A stretch of DNA of 6,414 bases from Herminiimonas sp. (lineage in GTDB: Bacteria > Pseudomonadota > Gammaproteobacteria > Burkholderiales > Burkholderiaceae), in NCBI GenBank assembly GCA_014377155.1, contig JACMQD010000101.1, positions 1 through 6,414 on the forward strand, read 5' to 3'. Made by a program: the position numbers and the translations under genes. This document shows, piece by piece, positions 1-6,161 of this stretch; position 1 is the first letter of the stretch, and every line of letters starts with the position of its first letter. The notes beneath the pieces were generated by a model. It had not been told where the DNA came from. It worked only from the letters and a program-made list of their open reading frames with translations, and made no database searches.

Positions 1-1
1 A

Positions 2-457
2 CCACCGACAAAAAATGAACTCGCGCCGGTTGCCAGCGTCCAAGAACCTCTTTCTCTGCAATCTTTTGACGGGTTACGCGGTCACTTGCGTTTGCCGGTG
101 CGAGGCGAATTAAGCACCCGGTTCGGAAGTCGACGCAGCGACGGTCCCACCTCCAAAGGTATTTTCATCCGTGCCGCGGAAGGTGCGGACATCAAATCGG
201 TCGCGGCCGGGCGTGTGGTGTTTGCCGACTGGCTGCGCGGCTTCGGCAATCTCATTATCGTTGACCACGGCACGCAGTATCTTACGGTCTATGGCAACAA
301 TCAGTCCGTGCTGCGACATGCCGGTGATACGGTCAAGACTGGCGAGGTGATTGCTACCGCAGGTAATAGCGGCGGTAATGAACAATCGGGTTTATACTTT
401 GAAATGCGGCATCAAGGTCGCGCGTTTGACCCACTCGGTTGGGTAACTACTAGGTGA
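2..457 (+). CDS. envC: EnvC-like LytM (M23-fold) murein hydrolase activator, C-terminal part; 5' end outside window
   Basis: This is the C-terminal LytM domain of an EnvC-type protein. The family is periplasmic and activates N-acetylmuramyl-L-alanine amidases at the division septum rather than cutting peptidoglycan itself. The frame is open from base 2 to TGA 455-457, so the gene begins upstream; the TTG at 86 lies inside the domain (just before LPVRGELSTRFGSRR) and is not a credible start. The catalytic M23 pattern is degenerate: where active enzymes have HxGxD the sequence reads SKGIF (Ser at 152-154, Phe at 164-166), the HLHFE motif reads GLYFE (Tyr at 395-397), and the YAH position reads YGN. 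Conserved scaffold remains: ADWLRGFGNLIIVDHG, AGDTVKTGEVIATAG and the closing DPLGW. The same losses are typical of E. coli EnvC, so this is probably a true activator and not a damaged protease. Three bases separate it from ctpA, so the two are almost surely co-transcribed. Confidence 0.88.
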   Translation, partial: PPTKNELAPVASVQEPLSLQSFDGLRGHLRLPVRGELSTRFGSRRSDGPTSKGIFIRAAEGADIKSVAAGRVVFADWLRGFGNLIIVDHGTQYLTVYGNNQSVLRHAGDTVKTGEVIATAGNSGGNEQSGLYFEMRHQGRAFDPLGWVTTR

Positions 458-458
458 T
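452..458 (+). promoter_or_regulatory. Ribosome binding site for ctpA, embedded in the envC stop codon
   Basis: AGGTGAT matches the 3' part of the ideal Shine-Dalgarno sequence and contains the TGA stop (455-457) of the upstream gene. Its GG lies six bases before ATG 461 and twelve before the in-frame ATG 467, so the first ATG is favoured. Ribosomes finishing envC stop on this site, which suggests translational coupling. Confidence 0.6.
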
Positions 459-460
459 AC

Positions 461-1936
461 ATGGGCATGAAGTTCAAGAATATCGGTCTTATCGGTCTCG
501 GCATGCTTGCAGGCGTGGCCGGCTCCATGCAATTCGACGCCATGGCGCAGAAAAACGCCGGCTCTCCCCTTCCGGTGGACGAATTGCGACAACTGGCGGA
601 CGTTTTCGGCCTGATCAAGTCCGATTACGTCGAATCGGTGGAGGACAAGAAGCTTCTGACCGAAGCTATCACCGGCATGGTTGCCTCGCTCGATCCGCAT
701 TCCGCTTACCTTGACAAGAAGGCATTCAAGGAGCTGCGCGAAGGCACGCAGGGCAAGTTCGTCGGCCTCGGCATCGAAGTCGGCATGGAAGACGGTTATG
801 TGAAAGTCATCTCGCCGATCGAGGATTCACCGGCTTACAAATCCGGCATCAAGGCCGGCGACCTGATTACCCGACTCGACAACACGCCGGTCAAGGGCCT
901 GACACTGGACGAAGCCGTCAAGCGCATGCGCGGCGAACCCAATACCAAGATCACGCTGACAATCGCCCGCAAGGATGAGGACAAACCGGTCGTTATCACC
1001 ATCATTCGCCAGGAAATCCGCGTCCAGAGCGTCAAGTCCAAAGTCATCGAACCCGGTTACGCCTGGTTGCGCGTGTCGCAATTCCAGGAACCGACAGTCG
1101 ACGACATGGCCAAGAAAATCACGGCCATTTATGCCCAAGAGCCAAACCTGAAAGGTCTGGTGCTCGATTTACGCAATGACCCGGGCGGCGTGCTACCGGG
1201 CGCGATTGGCGTGTCGGCGGCGTTTTTGCCGAAAGATGCGGTCATCGTATCGACCAACGGCCAGTTGCCGGACTCGAAAGCGACTTTTCTGGCGCGCCGC
1301 GAGTTCTACGGTTCGCGCGTAGCCGGCGACCCACTGGCCAAATTGCCGGATGCAGTCAAAAAAGTGCCGATGGTGGTATTGGTCAATACCGGTTCGGCGT
1401 CGGCCTCCGAGATCGTCGCTGGCGCACTGCAGGATTACAAACGCGCCATCATCATGGGCAGCCAGACGTTCGGCAAAGGTTCGGTACAGACCATTCGCCA
1501 GCTTTCATCTGATACCGCGGTCAAGCTCACCACGGCGCGCTATTACACGCCGAACGGCCGCTCGATCCAGGCCAAGGGCATCGTGCCGGACATCATGGTC
1601 GACGAATATGCCGACGGCGATGGCCTCAACGGTCTCCGCCTGCGCGAAGCCGACCTGACCAAGCATCTGTCCAATGACAAGGAAGCCGAAGCGGCATCCA
1701 AAAACCGGGTCGACGAAATGGAAGAAGAACAGCGCCTGATCGCCGTTGCCAAGAAGCGCAAGCCGCTTGAATTCGGCAGCAAGGAAGATTTCCAACTGGC
1801 GCAGGCAGTCAATCAACTGAAAGGATTGCCGGTACAAGTCTCGAAAGTCAAAGTCGTTGAAAGCAAGAAGGAAAATACGATCAACGACAAGGAAAAAGAC
1901 AAGAAGCCTGCCGACAAAATCCTTGAGAAAAAATAA
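461..1936 (+). CDS. ctpA: S41 carboxy-terminal processing protease (CtpA)
   Basis: This is a periplasmic serine protease that degrades or trims proteins from the C-terminus, 491 residues long. Residues 1-29 form an N-terminal signal sequence or membrane anchor (KFKN, then a Gly/Leu-rich segment, possible AMA/Q cleavage after 29). A short helical part follows (40-95, with the SLDPHSAYL motif), then a PDZ domain (about 98-183, GLGIEV, SPAYKSGIKAGDLI) and the protease core (about 190-385). The Ser/Lys dyad is intact: Ser314 in GSASASE and Lys339 in GKGSVQ, 25 residues apart as is usual in the family, with Gln343 four residues on. The last 100 residues are charged, and 9 of the final 25 are Lys. 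In Pseudomonas aeruginosa a CtpA protease lies next to an EnvC-like gene and degrades peptidoglycan cross-link hydrolases with a lipoprotein partner; a similar envelope role here is inference. A start at ATG 467 would remove only two residues. An intrinsic terminator follows. Confidence 0.95.
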   Translation: MGMKFKNIGLIGLGMLAGVAGSMQFDAMAQKNAGSPLPVDELRQLADVFGLIKSDYVESVEDKKLLTEAITGMVASLDPHSAYLDKKAFKELREGTQGKFVGLGIEVGMEDGYVKVISPIEDSPAYKSGIKAGDLITRLDNTPVKGLTLDEAVKRMRGEPNTKITLTIARKDEDKPVVITIIRQEIRVQSVKSKVIEPGYAWLRVSQFQEPTVDDMAKKITAIYAQEPNLKGLVLDLRNDPGGVLPGAIGVSAAFLPKDAVIVSTNGQLPDSKATFLARREFYGSRVAGDPLAKLPDAVKKVPMVVLVNTGSASASEIVAGALQDYKRAIIMGSQTFGKGSVQTIRQLSSDTAVKLTTARYYTPNGRSIQAKGIVPDIMVDEYADGDGLNGLRLREADLTKHLSNDKEAEAASKNRVDEMEEEQRLIAVAKKRKPLEFGSKEDFQLAQAVNQLKGLPVQVSKVKVVESKKENTINDKEKDKKPADKILEKK

Positions 1937-1955
1937 GCGCTCGGGCAGTTGTTCC

Positions 1956-1984
1956 AAGGCCGCAGCAATGCGGCCTTTTATTTT
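1956..1984 (+). terminator. Intrinsic terminator after ctpA
   Basis: A perfect 9-bp stem, AAGGCCGCA (1956-1964) with TGCGGCCTT (1969-1977), is closed by a GCAA (GNRA) tetraloop. The stem's final TT runs into further T-rich sequence, TTATTTT, to 1984. It begins 19 bases after the ctpA stop. It separates the envC-ctpA unit from moeB, so moeB either has its own promoter or depends on read-through. Confidence 0.9.
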
Positions 1985-2059
1985 GACTGCGGCATGATGC
2001 TGCCCTGCCCTTGCACAGCGCTCCATGGCATTGTCCCGCCACCGATCAAAATCACAACG

Positions 2060-2878
2060 ATGAACGATCACCAGCTACTGCGATATTCGCGCCATATCCT
2101 GCTTGACGACATCGGCATCGACGGCCAGCAAAGCATGCTGAACGCCCATGTACTGATTATCGGCGCCGGCGGCCTCGGCTCGGCCGCTGCGTTCTATCTG
2201 GCATCAGCCGGCATCGGCACGCTCACGCTGGTCGATGACGATAGGGTCGACCTGACTAACCTGCAGCGCCAGATCCTGCACATAACCGACAGCATCGGCC
2301 AGCCCAAAGTCCAATCGGCCAGGCGTACGCTCGCGCAGATCAACCCCGGCATCGACATTATCGCGCTACACGAGCGCGCCGACGATGCGCGTCTGGCCGA
2401 ACTGGTGCAACGGGCCACGGTGGTGCTCGACTGCAGCGATAATTTTGCCACCCGCCATGCGATCAACCGCGCCTGTGTGTCGCATCGGGTGCCGCTGGTG
2501 TCCGGTGCGGCGATCCGCTTCGATGGTCAGATCAGCGTCTTCGATGCACGGCAAGCGGCGTCGCCCTGCTATGCCTGCCTGTTCCCGCCGGACCAGACGT
2601 TCGAAGAAGAACGCTGCGCGGCGATGGGGGTTTTTGCGCCGCTGGTGGGCATTATCGGCGCCATGCAAGCGGCCGAAGCGCTCAAGGTAGTCGCCGCGAT
2701 AGGCACGCCACTGGTGGGCCGCCTGCTGCTGCTCGACGCCCGCGCGATGGAGTGGACCCGCATCGGCATCCCGCGCAACGACGCTTGCGCCGTATGCGGC
2801 CATCCACATGATCTTACCCAGCCTCATGGCAAACAGTCTCACCCTATACAGCATCAACCGGAGCAAGGAAAAACATGA
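2060..2878 (+). CDS. moeB: MoeB/ThiF (HesA) family sulfur-carrier adenylyltransferase
   Basis: This is a cytoplasmic E1-like enzyme that uses ATP to adenylate the C-terminal glycine of a small sulfur-carrier protein (MoaD for molybdopterin, ThiS for thiamine). It has 272 residues. Visible are LLRYSRHILLDDIGIDGQ at the N-terminus, the nucleotide-binding GAGGLG (35-40), VDDDRVDLTNLQRQ (58-71), the catalytic-region Asp in DCSDN (Asp127), Cys186 in ERCAAMGVFAPLVG, and two zinc CxxC pairs (Cys170/Cys173 and Cys243/Cys246). No rhodanese domain follows. A 26-residue His/Gln-rich tail after the last cysteine is longer than in E. coli MoeB. ATG 2060 is chosen because it gives the family's N-terminus exactly; an in-frame extension back to 1949 would start inside the terminator hairpin. 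The Shine-Dalgarno sequence before 2060 is poor, and TTGACT (1983-1988) lacks a convincing -10 partner. The envC-ctpA-moeB order is as I recall it from betaproteobacteria. ThiF is the alternative assignment; the sequence alone cannot decide the carrier. Confidence 0.88.
   Translation: MNDHQLLRYSRHILLDDIGIDGQQSMLNAHVLIIGAGGLGSAAAFYLASAGIGTLTLVDDDRVDLTNLQRQILHITDSIGQPKVQSARRTLAQINPGIDIIALHERADDARLAELVQRATVVLDCSDNFATRHAINRACVSHRVPLVSGAAIRFDGQISVFDARQAASPCYACLFPPDQTFEEERCAAMGVFAPLVGIIGAMQAAEALKVVAAIGTPLVGRLLLLDARAMEWTRIGIPRNDACAVCGHPHDLTQPHGKQSHPIQHQPEQGKT
2865..2870 (+). promoter_or_regulatory. Ribosome binding site for the M16 protease, inside the end of moeB
   Basis: AAGGAA lies four bases before ATG 2875 and within the last moeB codons. 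With the ATGA overlap (start 2875-2877, moeB stop 2876-2878) it fixes the M16 start and allows termination-reinitiation coupling. Confidence 0.7.
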
Positions 2879-5658
2879 AACTGCAACGATTGAAAATTAA
2901 TGCGCGCATCGTGCTGGTAGCCGGCGCGCTGGCCGGTGCGCCTTACCTTGCACAGGCACAGGTACAAACGGCACCGAACCCGTCTGTGTCGCCGGTGCGC
3001 GCCGTGGCCTTGCCCAAAGGCGTGCAACAGTTCGCCAGCATCGAGGGCATCACCGAATACCGCCTCGAAAACGGCCTGAAGGTATTGCTGCTGCCGGATG
3101 CCTCCAAGCCCACCGTTACCGTCAACATGACTTACCTGGTCGGCTCGCGCCATGAGAATTACGGCGAAACCGGCATGGCCCATCTGCTGGAGCACTTGCT
3201 GTTCAAGGGGTCGCCGAAAAACCCGCGGCTCGACCAGGAATTCAACAATCGCGGCATGCGCTCGAACGGCACCACGTCGCTCGACCGCACCAATTATTAC
3301 GAAATTTTCCAGGCTAGCGGCGACAACCTGAAATGGGCGATCGATATGGAAGCCGATCGCATGGTCAATTCGTTCGTTGCCAAGAAAGATCTCGATTCCG
3401 AGATGACGGTGGTGCGCAACGAATTCGAGAATGGCGAGAATTCGCCGTTCGGGGTGATGTTCAAGCGCATGCAGAGTATTGCCTACGACTGGCACAACTA
3501 TGGCAATTCGACAATCGGCAACCGCAGCGATATCGAAAAAGTCAGGATCGAAAACTTGCAAGCGTTCTACCGCACCTACTACCAGCCCGACAATGCGGTT
3601 CTGCTAATTGCCGGCAAATTCGATCCCGCGCAGACGCTGGCCTGGGTCGCCCGTGCCTTTCAGCCGATTCCGAAACCGAAACGTACGCTGCCGGTTTTCT
3701 GGACCGAAGAACCGACGCAGGATGGCGAACGCGCTTTCAGCGTACGCCGCAAAGGCGATGTCCAGATCATCGCGGTCGCCTACAAGATCCCGAGTTCGCT
3801 GCATCCCGATAGCGATGCGCTGTCTTTTGCCGGCGACATCCTGGGTGACACCCCGAATGGTCGTCTGCACAAGCAACTGGTCGAAACCGGCAAGGCGGCG
3901 CAAGTATTCAACTACGGCCTGACCGGTTATGCCCCGGGCCTGTTGATCCTCGGCGCCGTCGTCAAGAACGGCGAAGCGATCGAACCAGTACGTGACGCGG
4001 TGGTGGCAGCGATCGAGGATTTCAAAACCAATCCGCCCACCAAGGAAGAAATCGACCGCGTGCGCCGCAACGACGCCAACCAGATCGAGAAAATGCTGAA
4101 CGACCACCAGAAGCTCGGCGTGTCGATGTCGGAGTACATTGCGTTGGGCGACTGGCGTCTCCTGTTCGAAGGCCGCGACAAGCTCGACAAGATGACCTCG
4201 CAACGGGTCAACGATGCAGCAGCACGCTACCTGCGCCGCGACAACCGCACGGTGGGTTTGTTCCAGCCCGAAGACAAGCCCCAGCGCGCTGACATTCCGG
4301 CCGCGCCGACGGCCGCCGAAATCCTCAAGGATTACAAGCCGAAGACCGATTTCGCCATCGCCGAATCATTCGATCCGAATCAGGACAACATCGACCGCCG
4401 GACCGAGCGCAAGAAAATCGGTGGGCTTGACGTCGCGCTGCTGCCCAAGAAAAATCGTGGCGAAACCGTATCGGTGGCGATCACCCTGCACTGGGGCGAC
4501 GAGAGCTCGCTGTTCGGGCAACAGACGGTATCGGGCCTGGCCAATGCGATGCTCACCCGCGGCACCACGCGCTTCACGCGCGAGCAATTGTCGGATGAAT
4601 TCGACAAGCTCAAGCTGACCGGCAGCATCTATCGCTTCGACACCACGCGCAGCAATTTGGCAGCGGCATTAAAGCTGGCCGCGCACGTGATGAAGGAGCC
4701 GACCTTTCCGGAAGCCGAATTCGAGCAGTTGCGCAAGCAGACGCTGGTCGGTTTGGAAGCCAGTCGCAACGATCCGACCGCGGTTGCCTCGGAAGCCATG
4801 AATGCCCATTTCAACCGTTATCCGAAGGGTGACTGGCGTGCTTACCAAAGCATCGACGAACAGATCGCCGCGGTCCAGGCCGTCAAGCTGGCTGACGTCA
4901 AGGCCTTCCACCAGAAGTTCTATGGCGCGACCAAGGGTGAAATAGGCATCGTCGGTGACTTCGACGCTGCAGCAACCTCGGCGCTGCTCGAACAGGAGTT
5001 CGGCAACTGGAAAAGTTCGGTGCCCTACGCGCGGGTGGCGATGCGCAATTTCGATGTCCCCGTGATCAGCAAGACACTCGACACGCCGGACAAGGAAAAT
5101 GGCTTTTATTCGACGCGACAGAACCTCGACCTGCGCGACGACGACCCGGATTTTCCGGCGCTGACGTTGGCCAATTACATCTTCGGTGGCGGCTCGGGCC
5201 TCAATTCACGTGTGATGGAACGCATCCGCCAGAAAGACGGACTGTCGTACGGGGGCGGCTCGTCGCTGGCGGCCGGTTCGATCGACCGCGCCGGCAGCTT
5301 CGGCGTCAGCGCGATTGCCGCGCCACAGAACCTGGCCAAGGTCGATGCTGCCATCCGCGCCGAACTGGCACGCGTGGCGAAAGACGGTTTCTCGGCCGAA
5401 GAAGTGGCACGCGCTAAATCCGGCTTGCTGCAGCAGCGCTCGCAGACCCGTGCGCAGGACAGTGCGCTGGCATCGGGCTGGACCAGCTACCTGTTTCTGA
5501 ACCGGACCTACGCCTGGAGCAAGAATTTTGAAAACAAGCTCAGTGCGTTGACCGCCGAACAAGTCAATGCGGCCTTCCGCCGCGCCATCGATCCGGCCCG
5601 CATGACGGTCGTAACCGCAGGCGATGAGGGAAAGATGAAGCTGGTTACTAAGCCCTGA
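2875..5658 (+). CDS. Secreted M16 family zinc metalloprotease, full-length two-half form
   Basis: This is an M16 (insulinase/pitrilysin-type) peptidase of 927 residues, similar in size to the periplasmic PqqL/FusC type. Residues 1-28 are a signal peptide (KLQRLK, hydrophobic core, AQA then Gln29), so it should act in the periplasm or outside the cell. The N-terminal half carries the inverted zinc motif HLLEH (His103, Glu106, His107), the third ligand Glu183 in RNEFENGEN 76 residues later, and the supporting Glu176 in SEMTVV. NGTTSLDRTNYYE (131-143) is the usual substrate-side strand. The C-terminal half (about 515-927) has the same fold by pattern, but its HxxEH position reads SGLAN (553-557), so it should be inactive; it keeps the Arg783/Tyr792 region (RIRQKDGLSYGG) typical of the substrate-binding M16 half. 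Thus one chain supplies both halves of the clam-shell that many bacteria encode as two adjacent genes. It overlaps moeB by four bases. The substrate is not predictable; peptide turnover or processing of an imported protein are options. Confidence 0.93.
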   Translation: MKLQRLKINARIVLVAGALAGAPYLAQAQVQTAPNPSVSPVRAVALPKGVQQFASIEGITEYRLENGLKVLLLPDASKPTVTVNMTYLVGSRHENYGETGMAHLLEHLLFKGSPKNPRLDQEFNNRGMRSNGTTSLDRTNYYEIFQASGDNLKWAIDMEADRMVNSFVAKKDLDSEMTVVRNEFENGENSPFGVMFKRMQSIAYDWHNYGNSTIGNRSDIEKVRIENLQAFYRTYYQPDNAVLLIAGKFDPAQTLAWVARAFQPIPKPKRTLPVFWTEEPTQDGERAFSVRRKGDVQIIAVAYKIPSSLHPDSDALSFAGDILGDTPNGRLHKQLVETGKAAQVFNYGLTGYAPGLLILGAVVKNGEAIEPVRDAVVAAIEDFKTNPPTKEEIDRVRRNDANQIEKMLNDHQKLGVSMSEYIALGDWRLLFEGRDKLDKMTSQRVNDAAARYLRRDNRTVGLFQPEDKPQRADIPAAPTAAEILKDYKPKTDFAIAESFDPNQDNIDRRTERKKIGGLDVALLPKKNRGETVSVAITLHWGDESSLFGQQTVSGLANAMLTRGTTRFTREQLSDEFDKLKLTGSIYRFDTTRSNLAAALKLAAHVMKEPTFPEAEFEQLRKQTLVGLEASRNDPTAVASEAMNAHFNRYPKGDWRAYQSIDEQIAAVQAVKLADVKAFHQKFYGATKGEIGIVGDFDAAATSALLEQEFGNWKSSVPYARVAMRNFDVPVISKTLDTPDKENGFYSTRQNLDLRDDDPDFPALTLANYIFGGGSGLNSRVMERIRQKDGLSYGGGSSLAAGSIDRAGSFGVSAIAAPQNLAKVDAAIRAELARVAKDGFSAEEVARAKSGLLQQRSQTRAQDSALASGWTSYLFLNRTYAWSKNFENKLSALTAEQVNAAFRRAIDPARMTVVTAGDEGKMKLVTKP

Positions 5659-5685
5659 CCTGCTCACGTTTCAACCTCTCAGCAC

Positions 5686-5703
5686 AGCCGGCACTGCCCG
5701 GCT
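5686..5703 (+). other. Small hairpin in the 3' untranslated region of the M16 gene
   Basis: AGCCGG (5686-5691) pairs with CCGGCT (5698-5703) around a six-base loop. It sits 28 bases after the M16 stop and 8 bases before the terminator stem. It has no T-run of its own, so it is not a terminator; mRNA 3'-end protection is one possibility. Confidence 0.4.
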
Positions 5704-5711
5704 TGATTAGG

Positions 5712-5747
5712 AAGCCCTGTTCCCGCGCGCGGCAGCAGGGCTTTTTT
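5712..5747 (+). terminator. Intrinsic terminator after the M16 protease
   Basis: AAGCCCTG (5712-5719) pairs perfectly with CAGGGCTT (5736-5743). The stem continues inward through TT/AG and, past a C-C mismatch, CCG/CGG around a short CGCG loop. Six Ts (5742-5747) follow. It ends the moeB-M16 unit 53 bases after the stop codon. Confidence 0.9.
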
Positions 5748-5804
5748 CAGGCGTTCAGTTCGGGGACCGAGCTCGACTTCGTCACATGAACCGGTGTCAT
5801 CGGC

Positions 5805-5870
5805 GGTTCGTGCGGATTGTGTGCGATGGAACTTTCGTGGCGCATCAAGCAACCTATAAAAGCACGAACC
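5805..5870. repeat. 9-bp perfect inverted repeat flanking the putative promoter of the small gene
   Basis: GGTTCGTGC (5805-5813) and GCACGAACC (5862-5870) are exact reverse complements separated by 48 bases. They bracket the proposed promoter of the downstream 54-codon ORF. They could be two operator half-sites or a long-range stem; chance is not excluded. Confidence 0.4.
5828..5860 (+). promoter_or_regulatory. Possible promoter of the 54-codon small gene
   Basis: Two partial signals overlap. TATAAA (5855-5860) resembles a sigma-70 -10 box, but no good TTGACA lies 16-18 bases upstream. GGAACTTT (5828-5835) matches the -35 element of RpoE-like (ECF) sigma factors, with AACCTA/TATAA at about the right distance for a weak -10. 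A start near 5867 would give a leader of roughly 28 bases. The strong terminator at 5712-5747 implies that some promoter must lie in this gap if the small gene is expressed; which sigma factor uses it is undecided. Confidence 0.4.
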
Positions 5871-5894
5871 TGCGTGTAACTTAGGGAGATGAGA

Positions 5895-6059
5895 ATGGAT
5901 GCAATAGCAGCAATCGGTGACATGCTTAAAGGACAACAAGGCGGCCTGGGAATGATCGGCGGTTTGATTAGTGCGCTTAAAGACGAAGAAAAAAAGCCGG
6001 ATGCGGCTGGCGGCGAACCGCCGACAGTCAAACCTCCCGACGACAAAGATATTAAATAG
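5895..6059 (+). CDS. Small 54-residue protein, glycine-zipper-like amphipathic N-half with charged proline-rich tail, unknown function
   Basis: I do not recognise this protein. The start ATG 5895 is preceded by AGGGAG (5883-5888) with six bases of spacing; an in-frame ATG at 5889 would leave no spacing. The frame runs to TAG 6057-6059, and the terminator hairpin begins 15 bases later, so promoter region, RBS, ORF and terminator form a compact single-gene unit. Residues 1-28 are weakly hydrophobic and could form an amphipathic helix (MDAIAAIGDMLKG), followed by GGLGMIGGLISAL with Gly at 16, 17, 19, 22 and 23, a glycine-zipper-like spacing. Residues 29-54 are hydrophilic (KDEEKKPD, GGEPPTVKPPDDKDIK). 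There is no cysteine, no signal peptide and no clear full transmembrane span. A membrane-surface or self-assembling peptide, a small regulator or a type I-toxin-like peptide are all possible. That it is a real gene is likely but unproven. Confidence 0.6.
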   Translation: MDAIAAIGDMLKGQQGGLGMIGGLISALKDEEKKPDAAGGEPPTVKPPDDKDIK

Positions 6060-6073
6060 AAATTCGGAACCAG

Positions 6074-6114
6074 AAAAATCCCCCGGAACAGATAACTGTC
6101 CCGGGGGATTTTTT
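6074..6114. terminator. Strong bidirectional intrinsic terminator between convergent genes
   Basis: AAATCCCCCGG (6076-6086) pairs perfectly with CCGGGGGATTT (6101-6111). After an A-C mismatch a further four pairs (ACAG/CTGT) close an ATAA loop, and outer A-T pairs extend the base. The plus strand ends in a six-T run (6109-6114), and the five As at 6074-6078 become a U-run on the minus-strand transcript. It can serve both the 54-codon gene and the minus-strand hydrolase gene ending at 6162. Confidence 0.92.
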
Positions 6115-6161
6115 ATTCCGCCGGCACTAACGTATAGGCCGTCCGTTTCATGTTGCCGCTA

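Noticed and set aside
86..457. Complete small LytM protein starting at TTG 86
   Set aside because: The frame is open to the window edge and the TTG falls inside conserved domain sequence, so this is the end of a longer gene.
1949..2059. In-frame N-terminal extension of the MoeB reading frame
   Set aside because: It would begin inside the ctpA terminator hairpin, and its Pro/Cys-rich residues do not resemble any MoeB N-terminus; ATG 2060 gives the family start exactly.
1505..2071. 188-codon antisense open frame over the end of ctpA
   Set aside because: It is a shadow of a high-G+C coding strand, Phe/Leu/Asp-rich with no recognisable domain, and it runs through the terminator.
2854..3561. 235-codon antisense open frame opposite the M16 signal peptide and zinc motif
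   Set aside because: The plus strand encodes a complete, motif-bearing protease here; the antisense protein is rich in His/Arg/Ala in the manner of shadow frames and has no family features.
3604..4203. 199-codon antisense open frame inside the M16 gene
   Set aside because: Mirror of sense codon usage with no motif or plausible start context.
5786..5800. Imperfect palindrome around ACCGGT as an operator
   Set aside because: The perfect core is only six bases and the flanks match only with a gap; it is too weak to list as a site.
5895..5990. Double-glycine (GG) bacteriocin leader in the small protein
   Set aside because: Residues 16-17 are GG, but the preceding residues lack the usual leader pattern and no ABC exporter or peptidase-containing transporter is in the window.
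5747..6046. 99-codon antisense open frame covering the small-gene region
   Set aside because: It ends at the T-run of the M16 terminator, spans the putative promoter, and is Ser/Pro-rich low-complexity sequence; the plus-strand ORF has the better RBS and a matched terminator.
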